Source: Bombella apis (GTDB taxonomy: Bacteria > Pseudomonadota > Alphaproteobacteria > Acetobacterales > Acetobacteraceae). Taken from it: a DNA stretch of 64,000 bases. The translations under genes were made by a program, and so were the position numbers. Where the stretch lies: NCBI RefSeq assembly GCF_018221685.1, contig NZ_JAGJTM010000005.1, forward strand, positions 317,501 to 381,500. The letters run 5' to 3'. Positions 55,564 through 63,977 of the stretch are shown here, piece after piece (within the stretch, counting starts at the first letter, position 1; each line of letters begins with the position of its first letter). The notes under the pieces were generated by a model, which saw only the letters and a program-made list of their open reading frames with translations, searched no databases and was not told the DNA's origin.

Positions 55564-57510
55564 ATGCCCGCCATTACCCTGCCCGATGGAAGCATTCGCA
55601 CCTTCGATGGGGCAGTGACCGGGACAACCATCGCCGAAGCCATCGGGCCGGGTCTCGCCCGTGCCGCCATGGCCATGGAAGTTGATGGCAAAGCCGTGGA
55701 CCTTGGTTTCACGATCAGCAAAGACAGCACCGTCCGCTTCATCACCCGCAAGGATGATGACGTGCTGGAGATGATCCGCCACGATGCCGCCCATGTCATG
55801 GCCGAGGCCGTGCAGGAGCTCTGGCCGGGAACGCAGGTCACCATCGGCCCGAGCATCAAGGATGGTTTCTATTACGACTTCTTCCGGGACAAACCCTTCA
55901 CACCAGCCGACTTTGAAGCCATCGAAGCCAAGATGGCCGAGATCATCACACGGGGCGATGCCTTCACCCGTGAGGTGTGGGACCGGGACGAGGCCATTGC
56001 CTTCTTCGAGAAACGTGGTGAAAAGTTCAAGGCCGAGCTGATCCGGGACCTGCCGGAAAGTGAGGAAATCTCCATCTACCGTCAGGGCGAATGGCTGGAC
56101 CTCTGCCGTGGGCCACACCTCCGCAGCACGGCGGATGTCGGCAACGCCTTCAAGCTGATGCGGGTGGCCGGGGCCTACTGGCGTGGTGACCACCGCAACC
56201 CCATGCTGACCCGCATCTACGGCACGGCATGGCGGGACAAGAAGGAACTGAAGGCCTATCTCCTGCGGCTTGAGGAAGCCGAAAAGCGGGACCATCGCCG
56301 CATCGGCCGGGACATGGACCTCTTCCACATTCAGGAAGAGGCGGTCGGCCAGATTTTCTGGCACCAGAAGGGCTGGCGCCTCTACACGGCGGTGCAGGAT
56401 TACATGCGCCGTGCCCAGAACCGGAATGACTATCAGGAAGTCCGCACCCCGCAGCTGGTGGACCGGACCCTCTGGGAAGCCTCCGGCCACTGGGACAAGT
56501 ACCGTGAGCACATGTTCATCGCCACGGTGGAGGATGAGGACAAAACCCTCGCCCTCAAGCCGATGAACTGCCCCTGCCATGTGCAGATTTTCCGTCACGG
56601 CCTGCGCTCCTACCGTGAACTGCCACTGCGCATGGCGGAATTCGGCGCCTGCCACCGGTACGAACCGTCCGGCTCCCTGCATGGCATCATGCGGGTGCGG
56701 GGCTTCACGCAGGATGACGCCCACATTTTCTGCACGGATGACCAGATCGCCGAAGAAACGGCCCGTTTCGTCACCATGCTGGGCGAGGTCTACAGGGATT
56801 TCGGCTTCGAGAGTTTCCGTGTGAAATTCTCCGACCGTCCCGAAACCCGTGCCGGGTCTGACGAGGTGTGGAACCGGGCCGAGGGGGCCCTCAAGCGGGC
56901 CTGCGAAATGGTCGGCGTGGAGTATGAGCTGAATCCCGGTGAAGGGGCCTTCTATGGTCCGAAACTGGAATTTGTCCTGACCGATGCCATCGGGCGTGAC
57001 TGGCAGTGTGGCACGCTCCAGGTGGACTACGTCCTGCCGGAACGGCTGGATGCCTCCTACATCGGCGAGGACAGTGCCCGCCACCGCCCTGCCATGCTGC
57101 ACCGTGCCATCCTTGGCAGCTTCGAACGCTTCCTGGGTATCCTGATCGAACAGTATGCAGGCAAGTTCCCGCTCTGGCTGGCCCCGACGCAGGTTGTGGT
57201 AGCCAGCATCGTCACCGATGCCGCCGATTATGCGCTGGAAGTCACCGAACGTCTACGCAAGGCCGGTCTTCATGCCGAGGCGGATGTCCGCAATGAGAAG
57301 ATCAACGCCAAGGTGCGTGAGCACAGTCTGGCCCGGGTGCCGGTCATGCTCGTGGTCGGCCGCCGGGAAGCGGAAGAAGGCACTGTCAGCGTCCGCCGTC
57401 TTGGTGAACAGGCACAGAATGTGATGGCTGCCGATGAGATCATCGCCGCACTGGTGGAGGAAGCCACACCGCCGGATATCCTGCGGGCTGCCTCCCGGAA
57501 AACGGCCTGA
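55564..57510 (+). CDS. thrS: Threonyl-tRNA synthetase
   Basis: A 648-residue class II synthetase. The TGS domain (1-60), the editing domain with [10 protein letters not shown] and YYDFF (zinc-type HxxxH), and the catalytic core with [10 protein letters not shown] (zinc Cys), [18 protein letters not shown] (motif 2) and a late [11 protein letters not shown] (motif 3) are present, as is the anticodon-binding domain (about 545-640). The ATG at 55564 has AAGGAG seven bases ahead; the frame extends 37 codons upstream without a ribosome site. infC follows after 120 bp, the usual thrS-infC order. Confidence 0.97.
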   Translation: MPAITLPDGSIRTFDGAVTGTTIAEAIGPGLARAAMAMEVDGKAVDLGFTISKDSTVRFITRKDDDVLEMIRHDAAHVMAEAVQELWPGTQVTIGPSIKDGFYYDFFRDKPFTPADFEAIEAKMAEIITRGDAFTREVWDRDEAIAFFEKRGEKFKAELIRDLPESEEISIYRQGEWLDLCRGPHLRSTADVGNAFKLMRVAGAYWRGDHRNPMLTRIYGTAWRDKKELKAYLLRLEEAEKRDHRRIGRDMDLFHIQEEAVGQIFWHQKGWRLYTAVQDYMRRAQNRNDYQEVRTPQLVDRTLWEASGHWDKYREHMFIATVEDEDKTLALKPMNCPCHVQIFRHGLRSYRELPLRMAEFGACHRYEPSGSLHGIMRVRGFTQDDAHIFCTDDQIAEETARFVTMLGEVYRDFGFESFRVKFSDRPETRAGSDEVWNRAEGALKRACEMVGVEYELNPGEGAFYGPKLEFVLTDAIGRDWQCGTLQVDYVLPERLDASYIGEDSARHRPAMLHRAILGSFERFLGILIEQYAGKFPLWLAPTQVVVASIVTDAADYALEVTERLRKAGLHAEADVRNEKINAKVREHSLARVPVMLVVGRREAEEGTVSVRRLGEQAQNVMAADEIIAALVEEATPPDILRAASRKTA

Positions 57511-57630
57511 TCTCTCCTGCGTCTGCCCCCTTGCACCATACCGGTGCGGGGGGTATGAATCTGAACAGGTAGTTTGAGTCCCGTTGCTCTTTCATCAGTG
57601 ATGGGGCCGCAGCATCAACAGGAGATGACC

Positions 57631-58185
57631 ATAGCTAGACCGCCGTTTCACGCCGCCCCGAACCGCGATGGGCCACGTGTCAATGAAGAGATCCGGGTGC
57701 CGCAGGTACGTGTTATCGACGCCGAAGGCGAAATGATCGGCATCATGCCGACGCGTGAGGCTCTTTCCCGTGCTTTTTCTGAAGGACTGGACCTGCTGGA
57801 AATCAGCCCGACGGCGGAGCCCCCGGTTGCGAAGATCCTCGATTACGGCAAGTTCAAGTACGAACAGCAGAAGAAACGTAACGAAGCCCGCAAGAAGCAG
57901 AAGGTCATCGAGATCAAGGAAGTGAAGGTCCGCCCGGGTACGGGTGAGCACGACTTCCAGACCAAGGCCAAGGCCGTCCGCTCCTTCCTGGAGGAGGGTG
58001 ACAAGGTCAAGGTTTCCCTGCGCTTCAAAGGGCGTGAAGTGGCCCATCAGGACCTCGGTGCCAAGATGATGCATCGCATCCGTGAGTCCGTGGAAGATAT
58101 TGCCAAGGCCGAACAGATGCCTCGCCTTGAGAATCGCCAGATGATCATGATTCTGGCCCCGAGCAAGCAGCGGGACACCAAATGA
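57631..58185 (+). CDS. infC: Translation initiation factor IF-3, probable ATA start
   Basis: A 184-residue factor that monitors start-codon pairing and prevents subunit joining. Both domains are complete (VNEEIRVPQVRVIDAEGE, DLLEISPTAEPPVAKILDYGKFKYE, then EIKEVKVRPGTGEHD and VSLRFKGREVAHQDLG). The best Shine-Dalgarno (CAGGAG) ends directly at an ATG at 57625, which leaves no spacer. The ATA at 57631 is six bases further on and gives the N-terminus ARPPFH. infC genes often use rare AUU/AUA/AUC starts for self-regulation. ATGs at 57601 and 57625 are in frame but badly placed. Confidence 0.9.
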   Translation: MARPPFHAAPNRDGPRVNEEIRVPQVRVIDAEGEMIGIMPTREALSRAFSEGLDLLEISPTAEPPVAKILDYGKFKYEQQKKRNEARKKQKVIEIKEVKVRPGTGEHDFQTKAKAVRSFLEEGDKVKVSLRFKGREVAHQDLGAKMMHRIRESVEDIAKAEQMPRLENRQMIMILAPSKQRDTK

Positions 58186-58232
58186 TGTTTCCGGCCACCC
58201 TGTCCTGAAGGTGGCTTGAAACATGCTCCATG

Positions 58233-58270
58233 AAAACCCCCGGTCCTGCATGGCAGAGCCGGGGGTTTTT
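58233..58270. terminator. Terminator downstream of infC
   Basis: AAAACCCCCGG and CCGGGGGTTTTT form the stem around a 15-base loop. It ends thrS-infC and may also serve metF from the other side. Confidence 0.88.
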
Positions 58271-58336
58271 ACCTTCATGACCCCACGTTGCAGCGCCCCT
58301 CCGGTGAAGAAGGAGCGCATGAGTACGGGAACACCC

Positions 58337-59215
58337 TCAGGCCACGTTCTCCACCAGAGCATGGCAGCGCTGGCGGCCCAGCAACGTGCAGAGAGTTGAC
58401 GTGGGTGCGCTCTGATTGAGCGTGTAGAAATGGAAATGCTCCACCCCTTCATCTCTCAGACGCTGGCAGATGCGGTCTGTCACCACGGCACTCAGGCGGG
58501 AGCGGATCGGAGCCAGATCATCCACCCCCTCAAACAGAGCTTTGAGTTCCTCCGGCACGGAGGCACCGCACATCCGGGCAAAGCGCCATGCCTGCGACGC
58601 CCGACCTATGGGCAGGATGCCCGGCACGATGGGCCTGGTGATTCCTGCCTTCACGGCACGATCCCGAAAACGCAGAAAACTCTCGGGGTTGAAAAAAAAC
58701 TGCGTGATGGCCCTGTCTGCCCCGGCATCAAACTTCTCCTTGAGATGATCGATGTCTGACTGGGACGACTCCGCTTCCGGATGAGTCTCCGGATAAGCTG
58801 CGACAGAAATCTCGAAAGGAGCAACCTTCTTCAACCCCGCCACGAGGTCTGCTGCATAGCGGTAGCCCTGCGGGTGTGGCACGTAGGGCGTTGCCGCCGC
58901 CCCTTTTGCCACCGGCGGATCCCCCCGCAAAGCTACGATATGCTTCACTCCATTGTCCCAATAGGCTCTGGCCACATCGTCCACCTCTCCCCGGGACGCA
59001 TTGACGCAGGTCAGATGCCCCGCAAGAGGAGTCGATACCCTGGCCGACATCTGCCGCAAGGTCTCCAGAGTCCGTTCCCGTGAGGAACCGCCTGCCCCAT
59101 AGGTGACAGACATGAAGCGGGGCTCATAAGCCGTGAGCCGCTGGGCGACACGCAGCAGAGCTGCGGATTTTTCATCCGTTTTCGCCGGGAAGAATTCAAA
59201 TGAGACCTCAGGCAT
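58337..59215 (-). CDS. metF: Methylenetetrahydrofolate reductase
   Basis: A FAD enzyme making 5-methyl-THF, the methyl donor for methionine synthesis. The 292-residue barrel has VSFEFFPAKTD, PRFMSVTYGAGGSSRERT, GHLTCVNASRGEVDDVARAY, HIVALRGDPP and ITQFFFNPESFLRFRDRA, all diagnostic. The ATG at 59215 follows AAAGGA by nine bases; the longer frame runs into the regulator gene. It lies 26 bp after the regulator and is co-transcribed with it, and it supplies the substrate of the divergent MetE. Confidence 0.95.
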   Translation of the reverse strand: MPEVSFEFFPAKTDEKSAALLRVAQRLTAYEPRFMSVTYGAGGSSRERTLETLRQMSARVSTPLAGHLTCVNASRGEVDDVARAYWDNGVKHIVALRGDPPVAKGAAATPYVPHPQGYRYAADLVAGLKKVAPFEISVAAYPETHPEAESSQSDIDHLKEKFDAGADRAITQFFFNPESFLRFRDRAVKAGITRPIVPGILPIGRASQAWRFARMCGASVPEELKALFEGVDDLAPIRSRLSAVVTDRICQRLRDEGVEHFHFYTLNQSAPTSTLCTLLGRQRCHALVENVA

Positions 59216-59241
59216 GATGCCAGTTCCTTTTACATACGGTT

Positions 59242-60210
59242 CTACGTAACCCTTGATTGCTGATCCAACGGCAAGCGGCCCATCCAGAGCTTCACCGTCA
59301 ATTCTCCATCGAGAGAGACAGGGGGGTCTGCTTCCAGCCCTGCCGCCTCGAACCATTGTTTCATGCGGTCATCACTGAAGCCGAGATACATGTGGGCATC
59401 CCGTGTGCGGAGTTCCTCACGGTCATGCAGGGCAAAATCCACCACCAGAAGACGCCCGCCGGGGCTGAGAATCCGGGCCGACTCGGCAATGACGGCGGCC
59501 GGGTGCTGCGCATAACGCAGCGCCTGATGCAGAATGGTCAGATCAGCCGAGCCTGCAGCCAGTGGCAGGGCATAGAAATTGCCCTGCCGCAGCTTGATCT
59601 CTTCTCCATCCGCCGTCCGGTTCTCTTCCAGCTTGACCCGGGCCAACCTCAACATGGAGGGGCTGCGGTCAAACCCGATGGCGCTTTCACACTGCGGGGC
59701 CAGAAGCTCGAGCATGCGCCCTGTCCCCGTCCCGATATCCACAACACGCCCGAGCGGTCCATCACCCACCAGTTTCACGATGGCCGACTCGACAGATTCT
59801 TCCGAAACATGCAGGGAGCGAATCGCATCCCACTCCGCTGCATGAACCTCAAACCAGTCCTCGGCCTCACCCATGCGGACATTCCGCACGGCCTGGAGGC
59901 GTTGCCGGTCCGCCCGGCCCATCTCGTCATCATCCTCCTCGTGATAACGCCGCCAATGGTCCAACGCTGCAAAAATGGGCTCCAGGTCATTCTCGTCCCC
60001 AAGGGCAAGAAAAACCCAGCTTCCTTCTTTGCGGCGCTCCACCAGTTCGGCCTCCGCCAGCACCTTCACATGCCGGGAAACCCGCGGCTGGCTCTGGCCC
60101 AGAACCTGGGCCAGTTCGCCAACTGACAACTCCATTTCGCGCAGCAGGCGCAAAATTCTCAGACGCGTCGGCTCTGCAAGAGCCTGAAAGATTATAAGAG
60201 CACGATCCAT
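59242..60210 (-). CDS. ArsR-family regulator fused to a SAM-dependent methyltransferase
   Basis: A 322-residue two-domain protein. Residues 1-95 are an ArsR winged helix (FQALAEPTRLRILRLLREM, ELAQVLGQSQPRVSRHVKVL). Residues 135-310 are a class I methyltransferase fold with motif I VVDIGTGTGRMLELL, the acidic FDRSPSML and the later LVVDFALHDREELR. The N-domain lacks the CxC metal sites of metal sensors. Its location between metF and metE suggests it senses SAM or S-adenosylhomocysteine, like the SahR regulators of methionine metabolism. The start at 60210 lacks a Shine-Dalgarno, and the palindrome lies just upstream. Confidence 0.88.
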   Translation of the reverse strand: MDRALIIFQALAEPTRLRILRLLREMELSVGELAQVLGQSQPRVSRHVKVLAEAELVERRKEGSWVFLALGDENDLEPIFAALDHWRRYHEEDDDEMGRADRQRLQAVRNVRMGEAEDWFEVHAAEWDAIRSLHVSEESVESAIVKLVGDGPLGRVVDIGTGTGRMLELLAPQCESAIGFDRSPSMLRLARVKLEENRTADGEEIKLRQGNFYALPLAAGSADLTILHQALRYAQHPAAVIAESARILSPGGRLLVVDFALHDREELRTRDAHMYLGFSDDRMKQWFEAAGLEADPPVSLDGELTVKLWMGRLPLDQQSRVT

Positions 60211-60217
60211 GCAGACT

Positions 60218-60241
60218 ATATATAATGACTTCATTATATAT
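60218..60241. promoter_or_regulatory. 24-bp palindromic operator in the regulator-metF / metE divergent region
   Basis: ATATATAATGA, a CT centre, then TCATTATATAT: 11-bp perfect arms. A TATAAT hexamer lies in each arm, one on each strand (60221-60226 plus, 60238-60233 minus), so a dimer bound here would cover -10 elements facing both ways. It begins eight bases upstream of the regulator start. This is the probable binding site of the ArsR-type protein. Confidence 0.75.
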
Positions 60242-60487
60242 GCAATATCTGTTGACACATTTAAAAAGCCCTGTCACTTCTGGTTCCCGAAGCACAGCCC
60301 GGCCTGTCTCCCCACCCCGTGCAGGAGATGGACCGGACGCTTTTCCCGGCTGCCTCCCGGAGGCAGTCCCGATCTCATCGGTGGGGCAGATACCGCCCGC
60401 CCGTTTGCCTTTCTCCCCCGGCGGCACATCCCGCAGGGTGGTGGAAGGCAAATGGAACGGTGCCCACCCAACGCCAGGAGGCATGTC
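60242..60487 (+). other. Leader region of metE
   Basis: About 245 bases separate the palindrome from metE. It contains a TTGACA at 60252-60257 without a matching -10, and a near-perfect hairpin (CTGCCTCC then GGAGGCAG, about 60349-60365). I could not match it to a cobalamin, SAM, SAH or T-box leader. A transcript starting in the palindrome would have a long, possibly regulatory, 5' region. Confidence 0.4.
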
Positions 60488-62818
60488 ATGACCGTACGCG
60501 TCGCAACACTGGGCTTTCCCCGTATCGGTGGTCGCCGTGAACTGAAAAAGGCTCTGGAAAGTTTCTGGGCCGGCAACAGCAGCGAGGCCGAGCTGCTCCA
60601 GACCGCCGCCAGCCTCCGCAAGGAGAACTGGACCCGCCAGAAGGAGCAGGGAGCGGACATCATCCCCTCCAACGATTTCTCCCTCTATGACCATGTGCTG
60701 GATACCAGCGCCCTGGTCGGAGCCGTGCCGGATATCTATGGCCACAAGGGTGGCAAGGTGGACCTCACCACTTATTTTGCCATCGCCCGTGGCCGTCAGG
60801 TCGCCGGTGGGGAAGAGGCCGGGGACCATGCCCACGACTGTTCCTGTCATCACCATGCCGCCACCGATGTTCCCGCTGCGGAAATGACGAAGTGGTTCGA
60901 CACGAACTATCACTACCTCGTGCCGGAATTCAAAGAAGGGCAGAGCTTCAGCCTCTCCTCCACCAAGATCATTGACGAATACAGGGAAGCCAAGGCTCAG
61001 GGCATCGAGACACGCCCTGTCCTGCTGGGGCCGGTAAGCTTCCTGCTGCTGGGCAAGGCCCACGGTGCAGCCTTCAACAAGCTGGACCTGCTGCCGGGGC
61101 TGCTCTCCGTCTATACCGAGGTGCTGCGTGAGCTGCGTCAGGCTGGGGCCGAATGGGTCCAGATTGATGAGCCGACCCTGGTGCTGGACCTTGATGATGC
61201 CACCCGCAAGGCTTTTGCCCTGGCCTATCAGAGCCTCACCAGTGCCGTTCCTGACATCAGGCTGCTGCTGACGACCTATTTCGGCGGGCTGGCTGACAAT
61301 CTGGAGACAGCCCTGTCCCTGCCGGTTCATGGCCTGCATGTCGATCTGGTCCGTGCCCCGCACCAGCTGGAGGACGTCGTTGCCAAGGCACGCCCGGACC
61401 TGCTGCTCTCCCTCGGCGTGATTGATGGCCGGAACATCTGGAAGGCCGACCTTTCCAGAATTCTGAAGCACATCGCTCCGGTTGCCGCCAAGCGTGACAT
61501 CATCGTGGCCCCGTCCTGCTCCCTGCTGCACACGCCGATTGATCTGGAGCGTGAAACGCAGCTGGATGCCGAGGTGAAGAACTGGCTGGCCTTCGCCGTG
61601 CAGAAGATTGCCGAACTCGCCACCATCGCCAAGGCCCTCAATGAAGGCCATGAGAGCGTGAAGGCCGTTCTGGACGCCTCCGATGCTGCTGCCGAGAGCC
61701 GCCGCACCTCCACACGCATCCATAATCAGGATGTGAAGAAGCGTGCCGCCCAGAAGGATGCCAAGCTGACACAGCGTCAGTCCGCCTTCCCCGTCCGCCA
61801 GAAGGCGCAGGAAGAGGCTCTGAGGCTGCCGCTCTTCCCCACCACCACCATCGGCTCCTTCCCGCAGACGAAGGAAGTGCGTCAGGCCCGTGCCCGCCAC
61901 GCCAAGAAGGAACTCTCCACGCAGGATTACGTGGCCTTCCTCCAGAAGGAGACGGCATCCGCCATCAAGTGGCAGGAAGAAGTCGGGCTGGACGTCCTCG
62001 TGCATGGCGAGTTCGAGCGCAACGACATGGTGCAGTATTTTGGTGAGAAGCTTTCAGGCTTCGTCTTCACCAAACATGCCTGGGTGCAGTCCTACGGTTC
62101 CCGCTATGTCCGCCCGCCCATCATCTTTGGTGATGTCTCCCGCCCGGCAGCCATGACGCTCGACTGGTGGCAGTATGCACAGTCCTGCTCCAGGAAGCCG
62201 GTCAAGGGGATGCTGACAGGCCCGGTCACGATCCTGAACTGGTCCTTCGTCCGTGACGATCAGCCACGCTCGGAGACATGCCGCCAGATCGCCTTCGCCA
62301 TCCGTGACGAAGTGCAGGACCTGGAGAAGGCTGGCTGCCCCGTCATCCAGATTGACGAAGCCGCCCTGCGTGAGGGTCTCCCCCTGCGCCGCAAGGACTG
62401 GCAGCATTATCTGGACTGGGCCGTGGAAAGCTTCCGTGTCACGGCCAGCGGCGTGCAGGACAAGACGCAGATCCACACCCACATGTGCTACTCCGAGTTC
62501 AACGACATCATCCAGGCCATCGCCGACATGGATGCTGACGTGATCTCCATCGAGACGGCACGCTCCAAGATGGAACTGCTGGAAGCCTTCACCGATCACA
62601 AATACCCTGCCGAAATCGGCCCGGGCGTGTATGACATCCACTCCCCCCGTGTTCCGTCCGTCGAGGAAATGGTCGAGCTGCTGCGTGCGGCAGAGAAGAA
62701 GGTTGCCCGCCGCCAGCTCTGGGTGAACCCGGATTGCGGCCTGAAGACCCGCAACTGGAAGGAAGTCCGCCCGGCCATCACCAACATGGTCAAGGCTGCC
62801 GAGATCCTGCGTGGCTGA
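60488..62818 (+). CDS. metE: Cobalamin-independent methionine synthase
   Basis: A 776-residue zinc enzyme transferring methyl from 5-methyl-THF-triglutamate to homocysteine. The N-terminal GFPRIGGRRELKKALE and the C-terminal catalytic barrel are intact, with zinc ligands in HTHMCYSEF (His, Cys), the Glu in VISIETARS and the Cys in NPDCGLKTR. Unusual is an insertion at residues 111-125 containing HAHDCSCHHH, between AIARGRQ and DVPAAEMTKWFDTNYHY, where homologues are shorter. The ATG has AGGAGG six bases upstream. Confidence 0.97.
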   Translation: MTVRVATLGFPRIGGRRELKKALESFWAGNSSEAELLQTAASLRKENWTRQKEQGADIIPSNDFSLYDHVLDTSALVGAVPDIYGHKGGKVDLTTYFAIARGRQVAGGEEAGDHAHDCSCHHHAATDVPAAEMTKWFDTNYHYLVPEFKEGQSFSLSSTKIIDEYREAKAQGIETRPVLLGPVSFLLLGKAHGAAFNKLDLLPGLLSVYTEVLRELRQAGAEWVQIDEPTLVLDLDDATRKAFALAYQSLTSAVPDIRLLLTTYFGGLADNLETALSLPVHGLHVDLVRAPHQLEDVVAKARPDLLLSLGVIDGRNIWKADLSRILKHIAPVAAKRDIIVAPSCSLLHTPIDLERETQLDAEVKNWLAFAVQKIAELATIAKALNEGHESVKAVLDASDAAAESRRTSTRIHNQDVKKRAAQKDAKLTQRQSAFPVRQKAQEEALRLPLFPTTTIGSFPQTKEVRQARARHAKKELSTQDYVAFLQKETASAIKWQEEVGLDVLVHGEFERNDMVQYFGEKLSGFVFTKHAWVQSYGSRYVRPPIIFGDVSRPAAMTLDWWQYAQSCSRKPVKGMLTGPVTILNWSFVRDDQPRSETCRQIAFAIRDEVQDLEKAGCPVIQIDEAALREGLPLRRKDWQHYLDWAVESFRVTASGVQDKTQIHTHMCYSEFNDIIQAIADMDADVISIETARSKMELLEAFTDHKYPAEIGPGVYDIHSPRVPSVEEMVELLRAAEKKVARRQLWVNPDCGLKTRNWKEVRPAITNMVKAAEILRG

Positions 62819-62829
62819 AGGCTGAAAGA

Positions 62830-62885
62830 GATGGAACCCGGCTTCGTTACCTAGCACGATCCATCCAATGAAGCCGGGTTCCGGG
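62830..62885. repeat. 16-bp inverted repeat after metE
   Basis: GGAACCCGGCTTC and GAAGCCGGGTTCC are perfect complements; pairing extends to 16 bp with one G-U. The loop is 21-24 bases. No T-run follows, so it is not a standard terminator; it may stabilise the metE mRNA 3' end. Confidence 0.6.
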
Positions 62886-62915
62886 GGGCGATTTAAAACA
62901 GTCTCCCCCACATGG

Positions 62916-62945
62916 AAAGGGCTCCCTCTCTGGGGAGCCCTTTTC
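62916..62945. terminator. Terminator between metE and the MliC-like gene
   Basis: AAAGGGCTCCC and GGGGAGCCCTTTT form a strong stem with a five-base loop and T-run; it can end both the metE and the convergent transcript. Confidence 0.9.
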
Positions 62946-62986
62946 TGTATTTCCGCTTCCATTGCTGCAGGGCATCTGCCCCATGC

Positions 62987-63541
62987 TCAATGATCAGCCG
63001 TTTTCCCACCGGAAGGGACGACATGGCAGGAAAAGAACACATCATCCTTCCCCTCACGGGCAAACGTGACCTCATCACCCTTCGACCACCAGCTATAGCT
63101 GCCTGCCACATATTTGGCACCATCAGCCGCCACGACATTGGAAAACACCAGCACACGACCATCCACGGGCAGAATGGCCAATGCCATGATATCTGCTGTC
63201 AGATAGGTCACCGTGAAACGGCCAGCAGGCAGGGAAGTCCGCAGGGACCGGACATCATCACCCGCCTTCTTCTCATCCAGGCTGCATGTGTAATCGACAT
63301 CCTGCCGCCCCACGACCTCATCGGCCGGCAGGGGAATCAGGAGATGATTCTCGGCCTTCCGGGCTGGGACGGCCTTTTTGCGGGGTGATGGACTAGGCTT
63401 TCTGTCCTGTACCGGTGCGACAGACTGAGCCTGGAGAGACGCAGCCGTTTCATCACCTGCCACGGCCTCATGCCCCCCAGTCCAGACCACGCCCAGCAGC
63501 AGCCCACACAGGGAGGCTACCTTCATCCGGTCATATGCCAT
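62987..63541 (-). CDS. Putative MliC-family lysozyme inhibitor
   Basis: A 184-residue exported protein. The signal peptide is near 6-28 (cleavage about AVAG-DET), then a Pro/Lys-rich linker (30-66). The C-terminal 110 residues resemble MliC: VDYTCSLDEKK, RFTVTYLTADIMALAIL, GAKYVAGSYSWWSKGDEVTF and a closing VFFSCHV, with two Cys able to form the family's disulfide. MliC blocks host c-type lysozyme in the periplasm. The ATG at 63541 has GAGGAG nine bases upstream and overlaps the previous gene by 11 bases. Confidence 0.7.
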   Translation of the reverse strand: MAYDRMKVASLCGLLLGVVWTGGHEAVAGDETAASLQAQSVAPVQDRKPSPSPRKKAVPARKAENHLLIPLPADEVVGRQDVDYTCSLDEKKAGDDVRSLRTSLPAGRFTVTYLTADIMALAILPVDGRVLVFSNVVAADGAKYVAGSYSWWSKGDEVTFAREGKDDVFFSCHVVPSGGKTADH

Positions 63542-63977
63542 CAGTCACGACTCCTCTCAGTTCGACACGACGTCTTGCGGCCCTGCGTTCTTCCTCCGGC
63601 GGACGGGGCTGGCAGGCCATGAAATACAGACCCGTCACAAACGCCAGCTGCGACAGCAGGCCCAGACGGTTCCACAACCATGTGGCCGGAGAAGACGGAG
63701 CCATGAAAACGGATATGGTCTCATAAACCAGAAAGGCCAGACAGATCAGCCGCAGGCTGCGCATCAGCGGGCGCAGGGGATTGAGCGTGTTCGGCCTCAC
63801 CAATGGGCGGAACCGCTGGAAGCCGACAAACAGCACGATACTGCACAGAAGTACCAGAACGGACTGGACACTCTCGCTGATGGAGGCCCCGTACATCAGC
63901 AACGGTGCCAGAAGGCAGGCAAACTGGAGAACGACGGACCCAAGCTCAAAATTGATGCCGATGCTCCAGGCAGACAT
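63531..63977 (-). CDS. Multi-pass membrane protein of unknown function, possibly 5'-incomplete
   Basis: At least 148 residues with about four hydrophobic helices (around 15-32, 38-55, 72-92 and 100-120) and a basic tail (ERRAARRRVELRG). No family is recognised. The frame stays open to the right edge (preceding residues ADRLPGA), so the true start may lie outside the window; the ATG at 63977 has only a weak GGGT before it. It overlaps the MliC-like gene by 11 bases and is co-transcribed with it. Confidence 0.6.
   Translation of the reverse strand: MSAWSIGINFELGSVVLQFACLLAPLLMYGASISESVQSVLVLLCSIVLFVGFQRFRPLVRPNTLNPLRPLMRSLRLICLAFLVYETISVFMAPSSPATWLWNRLGLLSQLAFVTGLYFMACQPRPPEEERRAARRRVELRGVVTDGI

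Noticed and set aside
54352-57102. 916-codon open frame on the minus strand opposite the GT9 gene and thrS
   Set aside because: It covers two well-identified genes on the other strand; its length follows from codon bias, and no domain is visible.
60242-60487. Possible cobalamin, SAM or SAH riboswitch in the metE leader
   Set aside because: I looked for the B12-box, SAM-II/SAM-IV cores and the SAH-riboswitch consensus and found no convincing match; only a simple hairpin is present.
59987-62005. 672-codon open frame opposite metE and the start of the regulator
   Set aside because: Antisense shadow of metE; it also crosses the AT-rich palindrome and has no ribosome site or motif.
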